The notes under the pieces are model-generated. The model saw nothing but the letters and a program-made list of their open reading frames with translations, did no database searches and was not told the origin of the DNA. From NCBI GenBank assembly GCA_049602155.1, contig JBMYRH010000001.1, positions 124,001 through 188,000 on the forward strand: a stretch of 64,000 nucleotides of DNA, written 5' to 3'. This DNA comes from JBMYRH01 sp049602155. GTDB lineage: Bacteria > Myxococcota_A > UBA9042 > PHBI01 > JBMYRH01. This document shows positions 18,844 to 29,073 of the stretch, piece by piece. Each line of letters begins with the position of its first letter. Within the stretch, counting starts at the first letter, position 1. A program made the position numbers and the translations under genes.

Positions 18844-21800
18844 ATGAGCAACGCATCACACAACCTGACGAACCCTGTCCTCATCCGGCTCCCCGGTGAG
18901 GCCGTTTGGGATGCCGCGGCGACCGCTGCGGCGCAGACCTCGACAGTCGTCTTCCGAGACGCTCCGTCTGCTCAGGCTGCCGCCATTCGCAGCACACCGA
19001 CTGCCCGTGGCCTCGCCGCCGACACGCTGATTGGTGCGGAGTGGTGGGTCGCTGAGCGCGCCGAAGAGGCGATCGCCGAAGCTGTTCAAGCGGAGGTGAC
19101 CGTCTGGGTTGAGGTTCGAGATGACAGCGAAGCACTCACTGCGACCGCTGCAGGAGCACACCGCTTGGTCGTCTGCGGGTTCGAGGGCGGCGGGATGGTC
19201 GGTCACGACACGACGCTCGTCCTCTTGCGCAGAGTGCTCGCGGTCACCCCCGCCAATGTGCCCGTGGTCGCACGCGGAGGCGTGGGCCCAGACACGGCAG
19301 CTGGTTGCCTGGCAGCCGGCGCCGATGGCGTCATGCTCGACGTCCAGCTCTGGGCAGCGACAGACGCACCGACCTCTGATGTCCTCCGCGGGCGCTTGGA
19401 CGGCTTCAACCCGCTCGACACAGCCTGCTTCGGTCTAGAGCAGGGGTTCCGCTTCCGTACCTTCGGCCAGCTTGCGACTCGCGCCGTGCGCGAGGTCCAG
19501 AAGCTCGAAGGCGCCGGCGGGATGTCCCGGACGGATCTCCTCAACGAGGTCCAGACGCGCCTCGCGCCGAGCGTGCGCGACGTCGACATGAAGAACCAGC
19601 TGGTCCCCTTGGGCCAAGACGCCGCTTTCGCCTGCCCGATGGCAGAGCGCTGGGGCACAATCGCGGGGATCCTTGAGGGCCTCCGGGCCCACATGACAGC
19701 TCAGGAGCGCGGCGTCGCAGCCGAGTGGCCGTGGGCCCCGGGCCAGGGCATCTCAAGCACGAACAGCACCGCCCTCCCCTTCCACCAAGGCCCGATGGCC
19801 CAAGTCGCTGACGTCCCAGCCTTCGCGAAGGCCGTCGCTGACTCAGGCTCCATGCCCTGGCTCGCCCTGGCGAACATGCCTGGCCATATCGCCCGAAAGT
19901 TGGTCGAGGACACCGCCGCAGCCTGCCCCGACGCGACGTGGGGAGCCGGCATCATTGGCCTCGACGCCAATCACTACCGTGACGCACACATCGCGATGCT
20001 CAAGGAGCTGAAGCCCCCCTTCGTGTTGGTCGCTGCGGGCACGATGGAGCAGGCCCTCGATATCGAGCGCGCGGGCATCAAGACCTACCTCCACACACCC
20101 ACCCCCGGGCTCCTGCGTGCAGCGCTCGAGTCAGGTCTGACCCGCTTCATCCTCGAGGGGACCGAGGCAGGCGGCCATGTCGGCTCCATTGGTGGACTGG
20201 TCCTCTGGCAGCTCGGCATCTTTGAGGTGGAGCGCGCCCTCGCGGCCGGCGTTCAGGCGAGCGATCTCGCCTTCGTGCCGGCTGGCGGCATCAGTGACGC
20301 AGCGTCTGCCCGTGCACTCGCGACCACCCTCTGGACCCTCAACGAGCGCGGCGTCAAGACAGGGCTCCAGATGGGCACGGCGTACCTCATGTGCGACGAG
20401 GCGGTCGAGACCGGGGCGGTCAGTGACACATACCGGGATGCCATCGCCGGGGCCAAGTCCACGCTCCTCATGGGCGAGACCGTCGGTGCACCGACCCGCG
20501 TCCTCCCGACCAACCAAGCTCACGTCGTCTTTGAGACAGAGTTCGAGCGACGCAGCAACTCTGTCTCCTTGAAGGATCGCAAGCACCTCTACGAGAAGGA
20601 CAACCTCGGTGGGCTCCGCGCCGCAGCCAAAGCGCAGCGAATCGCCTCGATCGATCCCGAGAAGGGCGCCATCTTCGAGAACGTCGACGAGGCCACTCAA
20701 CTTGAGACAGGGCTCTTTCACGCTGGACAAGGCGTGGCCTTGATCAACGGCCGGACGCGGATCGCAGACCTGCACGGTGCCTTGATCGACGCAGCGTCCA
20801 TCGCGACGCCACGAGGCGTGGCCCAGGTCACGCAGACCAAGCGCCCCCAGGCGCCTGCCCCGGTGCAGGCCAGCACGACCTCACAAAGCTCGCCTGACGA
20901 TATCGCGATCGTCGGCTTGGGCACTGTGATGCCAGACGCACCTGACGTCGCGCAGTTCTGGTCCAACCTCCTCTCGGGCCACTGCGCCATCGGCGACGTC
21001 CCTTCTGAGCGTTGGGACGCAGACTTCCACTGGACCGACGATCGGCAAGAGCCAGACACGACCTACTCGAAGATCGGTGGATTCGTCCGCGACTTCAACT
21101 TCGACCGTAAGGCCTTCCGAGTGCCTCCGATGGTCGTCAAGAGCCTCGATTTAACGCAGCTCTATGCGCTCGAAGCGGGGCGCCAAGCCCTGGCTGATGC
21201 GGGCCTGTTGGAGCCAACAGAGGACTTCGACCGCACACGCTGCGCGGTCGTCATCGGCAACAGCATGGGTGGCGACCTTCGCGTCACGACCGCTATCCGA
21301 ACCGAGCTCCGCCGCCTGTCCCATCAGCTTGACGGCCTCCTCAAGGAGAGCGGACTGTCGGACGACAAGGCTGCCCAGGTGCGCGCGCGCTTCGATGCCC
21401 TCGCCAATGACGGGCGTCCCCCCATCACAGAAGACACCATGCCAGGTGAGCTTCCCAACTGTACGGCGGGGCGTGTCGCGTCCACCTTTGACCTTGGCGG
21501 CCCAAACTGGGTCGTCGACGCGGCCTGCGCCTCGAGCCTCGCAGCGCTGGATGTGGCGGTGAATCACCTCCGCCGCGGCACCATCAACCACGCTCTGGTC
21601 GGTGGGTCCGACGCGGGCATGGGCGTCGAGGGCTACGTGAAATTCTCCAAGATCGGCGCACTCTCCGCCGACGGCTCTCGCCCCTTTGACGCCAGCGCGA
21701 ACGGCTTCGTCATGGGCGAGGGTGCTGGCATGATGGTCCTCATGCGTCGCGCAGACGCCGAGGCTGAGGGCCGAAAGGTCTACGCAATCATCAAGGGCAT

Positions 21801-24800
21801 CGGCGCCTCCAGCGATGGTCGCGGTAAGGGCATCACGGCCCCGAACCCGTCAGGTCAGCGGCGCGCGATTGAGCGGGCCTACGAGGACGCTGCGATCGAC
21901 CCGAAGACGGTCACCTACTTCGAGGCTCACGGCACTGGGACCCCCGTCGGGGACCCCGTGGAGGTGAACTCCCTCATCGACGTCGTCGGTCAGACCCACT
22001 ACGGCGCATCCCTCGGCAGCGTAAAGAGCAACATCGGCCACCTTAAGGCCGCCGCTGGCGCCGCTGCGATGACGAAGGTCGCGCTCGCGCTTTACCACAA
22101 GGTCCTCCCGCCCACGCTCGGCGTCACGACCCCCAACCCCAAGCTGCCACTCCAGCGCGGCAATCTGCATCTGCAGCTGACGCGGGAGAACTGGCAGGTG
22201 CCCACCGGCATCCCACGCCGAGCCAGCGTGAGCGCCTTTGGGTTTGGCGGCACCAACCTGCATGTCGTCCTTGAAGAGGCCAACGGCCCACTCAGTGAAG
22301 GTATCCGAATGGACAACTCGTCATCTGATAAGACCTCATCCACCCCTGCACCGATGATGGCCGCTAGCGCCGGCACGGAGGCCCCTCCGGTCGCTGCGGC
22401 GCCGACCGCGGCCGCACCGGCAGGAGACCGTGACGCTATCTACGCAAAGATCGTCACCATCCTCTGCGAGCGCACCGGCTACGAGGCCGACGAGATCGAG
22501 CCGGACTTCGAGCTCGAGGCCGACCTCGGCGTCGACACCGTCAAGCAGGCTGAGATCATGGCTCAGGTCCGCGAGGTCTACAGCCTCGAGCGCGACGCAG
22601 ACTTCCGCCTCGCCGAGTACCCGACCATCTCTAGCCTCGCCGACTACGTCATCAGCCGCATGGGACAAGGACCGGCACCCGAGCCGACGCCCCCCACGAA
22701 GGCCACCGTGCCTGCCGAGGCCCCACCTGCCGTCAGTGCGCCGAGCACGGTTGGAGCCCCGGAATCACGCAATGTCTGGGCCGCGCTCGACGGGCTCATC
22801 ACCCTTGGAGCGACAGACCGAGACACCCTGGTCGCAAAGCTCACCGCGCTGGGAGAAGCCCTAAAACACGACGGGTTAGCAGCCGCCGCCGAGTTCCATC
22901 AAGGCCCCGACGCCGCAGACGCACACTCTCGCGTGGCACTCGCCTTTGAGCCATCCGCAGGGGCCGGCCCCTTGGCGAAGCTCGTTGAGAAGGCTGGAGG
23001 TGCCATCGCCGCCGACAAGGGCCTCAAGATCCTCGCCAACCGCGGTGTCCACTTCGCTGAGGGCCCCTCCGAGGGCAAGGTCGCCTTCCTCTTCCCCGGG
23101 CAAGGCAGTCAATATCTCGGCATGGGTGCAGACCTCGCGGAGCGCTTCACCGTCGTCCAAGAGACCTTCGACGAGGCCGACGCGGTCATGTCTGATGTGC
23201 TCGACGCACCCCTGACCAGCTACTTCCTCAACGCGGACTTTGAGAGCAAAGAGGCCAGCAAGGCCGCCTTCATCAAGCTGACTCAGACCGAGATCACACA
23301 ACCTGCAGTTCTGGCAGTCGATACGGCGCTGTTACGCCTCGTGAAAGAGTTTGGCTTCCGCGCCGACATGGTCGCTGGGCACAGCCTCGGTGAGTACGGC
23401 GCCTGCGTCGCCAGCGACGTCATGTCCTTCGAGTCAGCTCTCCGCACCGTCGCGGCGCGCGGCACGGCGATGGCTGATGTCGAGCCCATGGACGGGGACA
23501 ACGGCCTCATGGCCGCAGTGGCCGCCGGCGTCGAGCCTGTCGAGGAGGTGCTGAGCGAGATCGACGGATACGTCGTCTGCGCGAACAAGAACTGCCACGC
23601 TCAGACGGTCATTGGCGGGAGCACTGGCCCCGTTAAAGCAGCAGCTGCCCGACTCGAGGAGAAGGGCTTCGACGTCCGGATGATCCCCGTAAGCCACGCG
23701 TTCCATACGCGCATCGTCGCCCCGGCCTCCGAGCCGCTGCGTCAGCACTTGGCCACGGTCGAGATCTCCAAGCCGTCTATCAGCATCCTCTCCAACGTCA
23801 CCGGTGGCTTCTACCCCGAGACACCCGACGAGATTCGTGACCTCTTGGCCACGCAAGTCGCGTCACCCGTCGAGTTCATCGCCGAGATCGAGCGCCTCCA
23901 CGAGGAGGGTGTCCGGACCTTCGTCGAGATCGGACCGAAGCGCGCCCAAACCGGCTTCATCCAGAGCGTCCTTGAAGGCAAAGACATCCGCGTCTTCCCG
24001 ACGAACCACCCCAAGTATGGTGGCCTAATGACGCTCCGAGCGGCCGTTGGTCAGCTCATCGTCGCGGGACATCGTCCGGGCGTTCAGGCGCCACTGCACA
24101 CCCCCGCAGCGGCTGATGCATCTTCGACACCTGTCGTGTCGCTCCCCACGCCTACTGGCGATGTGCAAGACACCGAGTGGCCTGTGCGTTCGCCGATTGT
24201 CTGCACCGGGGCAGCCGTCGGGCTCCCGGGGACCGAGCAGGTCTTCGCAGACGACAGCTTCGAGCGGCTCCTGACGGGGCGCAGCTTGATCTCACTGGTC
24301 ACCGAGACGAAGACCGATAACATGCTCAACAAGGGCATCACCCGCCTCCAGAAGGGCTCGGATGGGACCGCTCACTTTGTCCCTGTCACCAAGCGCGAAG
24401 AGCTGGTCAAGCTCGCTGGACAGCTCGGTGAGTTCAACTTGACGGAGCAGTTCGGGATCGAGGAGCGCGTCTCACTCGGCCTCGATAAAGCAAGTCAGCT
24501 CGCCTTCGCTGCCGGGATTGAGGCCCTCCGTGACGCTCACATCCCTCTCGTGCCGCGCTACCGCGTCACGCGAAGCGGAAAGAAGGTCACCACCGGTGTG
24601 ACCCTCCCTGAGAGCATGCGCGACGACACTGGCATCATCCTAGCCACCTGCTTCGGCGGGGTGGATGTCGCGATCAACGAGGCGATCAAGTCGGTCCGCG
24701 ACGGCAGCTACTCCTTCGACGGACGCTACCTCCTTCAAGTCATCGCGATGGGCCACGCCAAGTTCGCTGAGTTCATCGGCGCCCGTGGCCCAAACACCCG

Positions 24801-27800
24801 AATCAACGCGGCCTGTGCCTCGACGACTCAGGCCTGCTCGATGGCAGAAGACTGGCTGCGGTTGGGCCGCTGCAAGCGCGTCATCGTGATCGGCGGAGAC
24901 GATGTCACCGATGAGACCATGATGCCCTGGGTGGGCTCAGGCTTCTTGGCGACAGGCGCCGCGACCGCCGAGGGCGACGTCAGCAAGGCCGCCCTGCCCT
25001 TCGACAAGCGCCGCAACGGCACCATCCTTGGGGCTGGCGCAGTCGCTCTCGTCCTCGAGCTCGACGAGGATGCCCAAAAGCGAGGCGTCGTGCCCTTGGC
25101 CGATCTCCTCGGGACGCGCGTCGCGAACAGCGCCTTCCACTCCACTCGGTTGGATGTGGAGCACATCGCGAGCGTCTTCAACGAGTTCATCAGTGAGGCG
25201 GAGAGCACGTACAAGACAGAGCGTGACGCCATCGCATCGAACGGTGTCTTTGTGAGCCACGAGACCTTCACCCCTGCCCGAGGCGGCTCCGCAGCAGCGG
25301 AGGTGGAGTGTGTGCGTCGTGCCTTCGGAGAGAAGACCTCTGAGATGACGATCGCGAACATCAAGGGGTACACCGGTCACCCCATGGGCGCCGGCCTTGA
25401 GGACGCGTTGGCGGTGCGCATGCTCCACAAGAGTGTGGCGCCCCCCATCCCCAACCTCAAGGAGCGTGACGAGTCACTCGGCGACCTGCGTTACTCGGAT
25501 GGCAGCTCCCAACCCTTTGATTACGCCGTCCGCTTCGCGGCAGGCTTTGGCTCTCAGCTGGCCCTGGGACTGTGGCGCCGTCGTGCCCGCACAGAGGCAC
25601 GGGTCAACACCCCTGTGTTCATGAAGTGGCTCAGCGAGACCTCCGGGCTCGAGAGCCCTGAGGTCTATGTCGACCAGCGCGTCTTGAAGGCGCGTCCAGC
25701 GCGTCCCAGCGCCGCGACCGCGGTCACCGCGCCGGCGCCGACTCCCGCCGTGACGGCCCCCGAGCCAGTCGCCCCGAAGGCTGTTGAGATCGACCCCACC
25801 CACTTCACGGTGAGGACAGTCAACGCGCGCCCCTTCGCAGAGGCGACCTCGGATGCCGGGACCATCAAGACCTTCGTCGCCGGAAAGAGCGTCATCGTGG
25901 TCGGTGGCTCCAAGATCTTGGCGCGCCGGATGATGACGGGCCTCGCGTCGATCGGGACCTCAGTGCATCTGCTGACCCCAGCTGAAGCCAGCGATGAAGC
26001 GAAGATCAAGAGCACGCTGGAGGCCACGGGCGACAACCTCGCCGGGATCGTCAACCTCTTGGCCGTACCACAGTCGTCGAAGACCTCCCCCGCTGAAGTG
26101 CGCAGCGCGGCGATGTCGTGCTTCAAGATCGCGCGCGCCATCCAGGAACTCCGGGGCGGTGTCCCCACCGACAACCTCTTCTGGTTGACTGTCACGCGCC
26201 TCGGCGGACGACTCGGCACGGAGGGATGCGAGCAACCGCTCCTCGGTGGCGCCATGGCGGGCTTCACCAAGTCCCTGGCCCGAGAGTGGGCTGACATCCC
26301 CGTACGCGTCGTCGACATCGACACCATCGAGAGCATCGACCCCTTCGTCGTGCTGACCACATGCCTCACCGTGGAGGCCGAGGTCGAGGTCGGCCTCGAG
26401 GGCGACAAGCTCAACCACGCCGTGCTTGAGAGCGCCCCTGAGAACAGCCCCGTCGTGACCCTCGGGGCGAACACCCGCTGGCTCATGACCGGCGGCGGAC
26501 GCGGCATCACAGCGCGCATCGCGGCGCACCTCGCCGAGCGCTTCGGCGGTGAGTTCATCCTCACGGGCCGTACGCCAATGACGCTGACCAACGCCGCTGA
26601 CTTGGACCTCACGGCAGAGCGAGCTCGTATCAAGGCGGAGCTCAAAGCCGAGGGCGGACGCGTGACGCCGAAGGTGATCAACAAGGCGCTCAAGCCCATC
26701 GTCGCTCAGAAGGAGATCGCTCAGACCCTTAAGACACTTGAGTCTTTGGGCGCGAAGGCGAGCTACTTAGCCTTTGATGTCTGTGACGACGTCGCTACGG
26801 CGCGGCACCTTGGCGGACTTCAAGACGTCGACATCTGCATCCACGGTGCGGGGCTGGAGGACAGCCACCTGTTGGCCCAGAAGTCCCCGGAGATCTTTGA
26901 TCGCGTCCTCACCGTCAAACTGGACGGCTCGACCAACCTCTTGAACGCCCTCGGCGACAGCTTGGGGCTGTTTGTCGGCTTCACAAGCGTTTCCGGGCGC
27001 TTCGGTAACGCAGGCCAAGTGGACTACGCAGCCGCCAACGACGCATTGGCTCGCCTGTGCGCCTCGCTGAACGCCGCAGAGGCAGGGCCCAAGGGCCTCG
27101 CCATCGACTGGACCGCTTGGGCCGATGTCGGGATGGCGACACGCGGGAGCGTCGCCACCGTCCTCGAGCACATGGGGGTCGAGATGCTTCCGCCTTCCAT
27201 CGGAGCGAAGATGGTCGGCGACATGATGGCCTTTGGCACAGTCGGTGAGGTGGTCGCTGCGGGTGCACTCGGTGCGCTCGGAGGAGCTGCAGCCATGGCT
27301 GGCGACGCCACCGGCGCTGACCAGCTCTTCGACAGCATCGTCTTGGACACCAACGGGCTCGCGCTCACGGCGCGTGTCACGCTGGACCCCACCAAGGTGC
27401 GCTTCCTCGCAGATCACGCCATCGACGGCACCCCGGTCTTGCCGGGCGTCTTCGGTATGGAGCTCTTCTCACGGGCGGCACGCCAGTTGGCCACATGCCC
27501 CCGAGACCTCGTCTTCGAGAACGTGGCGTTCGCGCGCCCAGTGAAGTGCCACAAGGGCGCCCCCATCTCACTCGAGGTGACCGTCGAGCGTGACGGTGAG
27601 CACCTGAACCTCGCGCTCTTCAGCGAGCGCACCCTCCGGACCGGGCGTGTCGACCGCACCGAGCACTTCACAGGGCGCATCTCGTTAGCCCCTGCGGCAC
27701 CCGCGGGTGACGCCTTCGTGATGACCTCGGCGGACCTGGACCGTGTCGGTCCTGACGCTGAGGGGATCTACTCGGTCTTCTTCCACACCGGCTCTTTCCG

Positions 27801-29073
27801 CCTCCTCAATGCGGTCCCATACGCCGGCCGAAGTGGCCTCGTCGCCACGGGCACCATCTGTGATGAAGACCCGGCTCCTGGCCTTGAGGTCAGTGAGCTG
27901 TTGAGCGATCCCTTCGGTCGTGAAGCAGCCTTCCAAGCCGCTGGCCTGCACGCGATGGCGCACCAGGGGCACATGTTCCTGCCGGCAGCCATCGGTCGAG
28001 CGACCGTCTACCACCCTGCCCGCGCCGGCCAAGACGTCTTCGTCCGCGTGTTGGAGATCGAGGGGGCCCCAGAGGGCCGCGCGATGTTCGATGCAGAGAT
28101 TTGGTCGACTGACGGCGCCCTACTCCAGCGCCTCGAGGGGCTTCAGATGATCGACGCAGGCCCGCTCCCGGCGGGTCGCTCGGTCGATCTCAAGCGGCCT
28201 CGTGCGGTCGCATCACGGCGTTGTGACATCGAGACGGCGAAGGCCGAGTTCGCGAACTGGGGGCAACCCTTGAGCGAGCACGTCACCCCCGACGACTTGG
28301 CAGCCCATGATCGTCAACGCAGCGAGCATCGCCGCGCTGAGTGGCTCGCAGCCCGAGTCGCTGCCAAGGCGCTCTGCGCTGAGTGGCTCCACGCGCGCTT
28401 CGGTGTGCGACCGCCGGCCAACCACCTGCTCATCCGCAAGGACTCGCACGGTGCACCGTTCATGACCTTGCGCGGGCCATGGTCGGAGAAGCTCCCCAGC
28501 GACGCCATCCCGGCGCTGAGCCTTTCCCACTCGGATGGCGTCGCAATCGCAGCGATCGCCCTCGACTCCGCCGTCCGCGTCGGGATCGATATCGAGAGGA
28601 TCGCCGCGCGCCCCGAGGGCTTCGCGGAGACCTGGCTGGCCGAGCTGGAGCGGGAGCTCCCGATCCGTGACGACCAAGGTACGATCGTCGACGAAGAAGC
28701 GCGGTTAACCGCACTGTGGTGCTTGAAAGAGGCGACGACCAAGGCCCTCGGCCTGGGCTTCCACTTGGCGGTCTCCGAGGTGGTCATCACGGGCGTCGAT
28801 GAGCGTGGATTTGCGACGCTCTCGCTGACTGGTGAGGCCGCGTCTCGCCTCGTCGCGCTTGGCGCACAGAGCGTTCGCGCGATGGTTCGAGTGGACCCAC
28901 GCTTCGCGATCGCAGAGAGTATTGTCGAGGTCGACGCGCGACATGTGGGCGACGACCCCATGCGCTTGGCCATCATCGCAGCGCTGCTGCGTGAGAAGGG
29001 CTACCTCCTCAACGGTAGCGAGGATGCGCCGAGCACGAATCCACCGACCGATATGCGATGGGGGCGAGGGTGA
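18844..29073 (+). CDS. Giant multidomain fatty-acid/polyketide (PUFA-type) synthase with built-in phosphopantetheinyl transferase
   Basis: 3,409 residues. Domains in order: a degenerate TIM-barrel segment (1-290, GFEGGG) and a nitronate-monooxygenase/PfaD-like flavin enoyl reductase (300-640, GTEAGGH near 441). KS1 (686-1145) has Cys895, His1029 and His1066. A single ACP (1195-1270) reads LGVDTVKQ, with Thr1232 where the pantetheine serine is expected. An acyltransferase (1410-1730) has Ser1514 in GHSLGEY and a malonyl-type HAFH. A divergent KS2 (1787-2250) has Cys1991, His2139 and His2179. A ketoreductase (2546-2760) has GGGRGI and Tyr2728. A hot-dog dehydratase follows (His2858), then a C-terminal Sfp-type phosphopantetheinyl transferase (about 3070-3400; VGIDIERI, Asp3249/Glu3251, WCLKEA with Lys3295). 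No thioesterase is seen. The set predicts iterative, fully reducing lipid assembly. The ribosome-binding site before ATG 18844 is weak. Confidence 0.9.
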   Translation: MSNASHNLTNPVLIRLPGEAVWDAAATAAAQTSTVVFRDAPSAQAAAIRSTPTARGLAADTLIGAEWWVAERAEEAIAEAVQAEVTVWVEVRDDSEALTATAAGAHRLVVCGFEGGGMVGHDTTLVLLRRVLAVTPANVPVVARGGVGPDTAAGCLAAGADGVMLDVQLWAATDAPTSDVLRGRLDGFNPLDTACFGLEQGFRFRTFGQLATRAVREVQKLEGAGGMSRTDLLNEVQTRLAPSVRDVDMKNQLVPLGQDAAFACPMAERWGTIAGILEGLRAHMTAQERGVAAEWPWAPGQGISSTNSTALPFHQGPMAQVADVPAFAKAVADSGSMPWLALANMPGHIARKLVEDTAAACPDATWGAGIIGLDANHYRDAHIAMLKELKPPFVLVAAGTMEQALDIERAGIKTYLHTPTPGLLRAALESGLTRFILEGTEAGGHVGSIGGLVLWQLGIFEVERALAAGVQASDLAFVPAGGISDAASARALATTLWTLNERGVKTGLQMGTAYLMCDEAVETGAVSDTYRDAIAGAKSTLLMGETVGAPTRVLPTNQAHVVFETEFERRSNSVSLKDRKHLYEKDNLGGLRAAAKAQRIASIDPEKGAIFENVDEATQLETGLFHAGQGVALINGRTRIADLHGALIDAASIATPRGVAQVTQTKRPQAPAPVQASTTSQSSPDDIAIVGLGTVMPDAPDVAQFWSNLLSGHCAIGDVPSERWDADFHWTDDRQEPDTTYSKIGGFVRDFNFDRKAFRVPPMVVKSLDLTQLYALEAGRQALADAGLLEPTEDFDRTRCAVVIGNSMGGDLRVTTAIRTELRRLSHQLDGLLKESGLSDDKAAQVRARFDALANDGRPPITEDTMPGELPNCTAGRVASTFDLGGPNWVVDAACASSLAALDVAVNHLRRGTINHALVGGSDAGMGVEGYVKFSKIGALSADGSRPFDASANGFVMGEGAGMMVLMRRADAEAEGRKVYAIIKGIGASSDGRGKGITAPNPSGQRRAIERAYEDAAIDPKTVTYFEAHGTGTPVGDPVEVNSLIDVVGQTHYGASLGSVKSNIGHLKAAAGAAAMTKVALALYHKVLPPTLGVTTPNPKLPLQRGNLHLQLTRENWQVPTGIPRRASVSAFGFGGTNLHVVLEEANGPLSEGIRMDNSSSDKTSSTPAPMMAASAGTEAPPVAAAPTAAAPAGDRDAIYAKIVTILCERTGYEADEIEPDFELEADLGVDTVKQAEIMAQVREVYSLERDADFRLAEYPTISSLADYVISRMGQGPAPEPTPPTKATVPAEAPPAVSAPSTVGAPESRNVWAALDGLITLGATDRDTLVAKLTALGEALKHDGLAAAAEFHQGPDAADAHSRVALAFEPSAGAGPLAKLVEKAGGAIAADKGLKILANRGVHFAEGPSEGKVAFLFPGQGSQYLGMGADLAERFTVVQETFDEADAVMSDVLDAPLTSYFLNADFESKEASKAAFIKLTQTEITQPAVLAVDTALLRLVKEFGFRADMVAGHSLGEYGACVASDVMSFESALRTVAARGTAMADVEPMDGDNGLMAAVAAGVEPVEEVLSEIDGYVVCANKNCHAQTVIGGSTGPVKAAAARLEEKGFDVRMIPVSHAFHTRIVAPASEPLRQHLATVEISKPSISILSNVTGGFYPETPDEIRDLLATQVASPVEFIAEIERLHEEGVRTFVEIGPKRAQTGFIQSVLEGKDIRVFPTNHPKYGGLMTLRAAVGQLIVAGHRPGVQAPLHTPAAADASSTPVVSLPTPTGDVQDTEWPVRSPIVCTGAAVGLPGTEQVFADDSFERLLTGRSLISLVTETKTDNMLNKGITRLQKGSDGTAHFVPVTKREELVKLAGQLGEFNLTEQFGIEERVSLGLDKASQLAFAAGIEALRDAHIPLVPRYRVTRSGKKVTTGVTLPESMRDDTGIILATCFGGVDVAINEAIKSVRDGSYSFDGRYLLQVIAMGHAKFAEFIGARGPNTRINAACASTTQACSMAEDWLRLGRCKRVIVIGGDDVTDETMMPWVGSGFLATGAATAEGDVSKAALPFDKRRNGTILGAGAVALVLELDEDAQKRGVVPLADLLGTRVANSAFHSTRLDVEHIASVFNEFISEAESTYKTERDAIASNGVFVSHETFTPARGGSAAAEVECVRRAFGEKTSEMTIANIKGYTGHPMGAGLEDALAVRMLHKSVAPPIPNLKERDESLGDLRYSDGSSQPFDYAVRFAAGFGSQLALGLWRRRARTEARVNTPVFMKWLSETSGLESPEVYVDQRVLKARPARPSAATAVTAPAPTPAVTAPEPVAPKAVEIDPTHFTVRTVNARPFAEATSDAGTIKTFVAGKSVIVVGGSKILARRMMTGLASIGTSVHLLTPAEASDEAKIKSTLEATGDNLAGIVNLLAVPQSSKTSPAEVRSAAMSCFKIARAIQELRGGVPTDNLFWLTVTRLGGRLGTEGCEQPLLGGAMAGFTKSLAREWADIPVRVVDIDTIESIDPFVVLTTCLTVEAEVEVGLEGDKLNHAVLESAPENSPVVTLGANTRWLMTGGGRGITARIAAHLAERFGGEFILTGRTPMTLTNAADLDLTAERARIKAELKAEGGRVTPKVINKALKPIVAQKEIAQTLKTLESLGAKASYLAFDVCDDVATARHLGGLQDVDICIHGAGLEDSHLLAQKSPEIFDRVLTVKLDGSTNLLNALGDSLGLFVGFTSVSGRFGNAGQVDYAAANDALARLCASLNAAEAGPKGLAIDWTAWADVGMATRGSVATVLEHMGVEMLPPSIGAKMVGDMMAFGTVGEVVAAGALGALGGAAAMAGDATGADQLFDSIVLDTNGLALTARVTLDPTKVRFLADHAIDGTPVLPGVFGMELFSRAARQLATCPRDLVFENVAFARPVKCHKGAPISLEVTVERDGEHLNLALFSERTLRTGRVDRTEHFTGRISLAPAAPAGDAFVMTSADLDRVGPDAEGIYSVFFHTGSFRLLNAVPYAGRSGLVATGTICDEDPAPGLEVSELLSDPFGREAAFQAAGLHAMAHQGHMFLPAAIGRATVYHPARAGQDVFVRVLEIEGAPEGRAMFDAEIWSTDGALLQRLEGLQMIDAGPLPAGRSVDLKRPRAVASRRCDIETAKAEFANWGQPLSEHVTPDDLAAHDRQRSEHRRAEWLAARVAAKALCAEWLHARFGVRPPANHLLIRKDSHGAPFMTLRGPWSEKLPSDAIPALSLSHSDGVAIAAIALDSAVRVGIDIERIAARPEGFAETWLAELERELPIRDDQGTIVDEEARLTALWCLKEATTKALGLGFHLAVSEVVITGVDERGFATLSLTGEAASRLVALGAQSVRAMVRVDPRFAIAESIVEVDARHVGDDPMRLAIIAALLREKGYLLNGSEDAPSTNPPTDMRWGRG

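Noticed and set aside
25665..26699. A 344-codon minus-strand frame inside the synthase gene
   Set aside because: Low-complexity Ser/Arg/Ala composition, no start signals, fully within well-conserved KS2/KR coding sequence.
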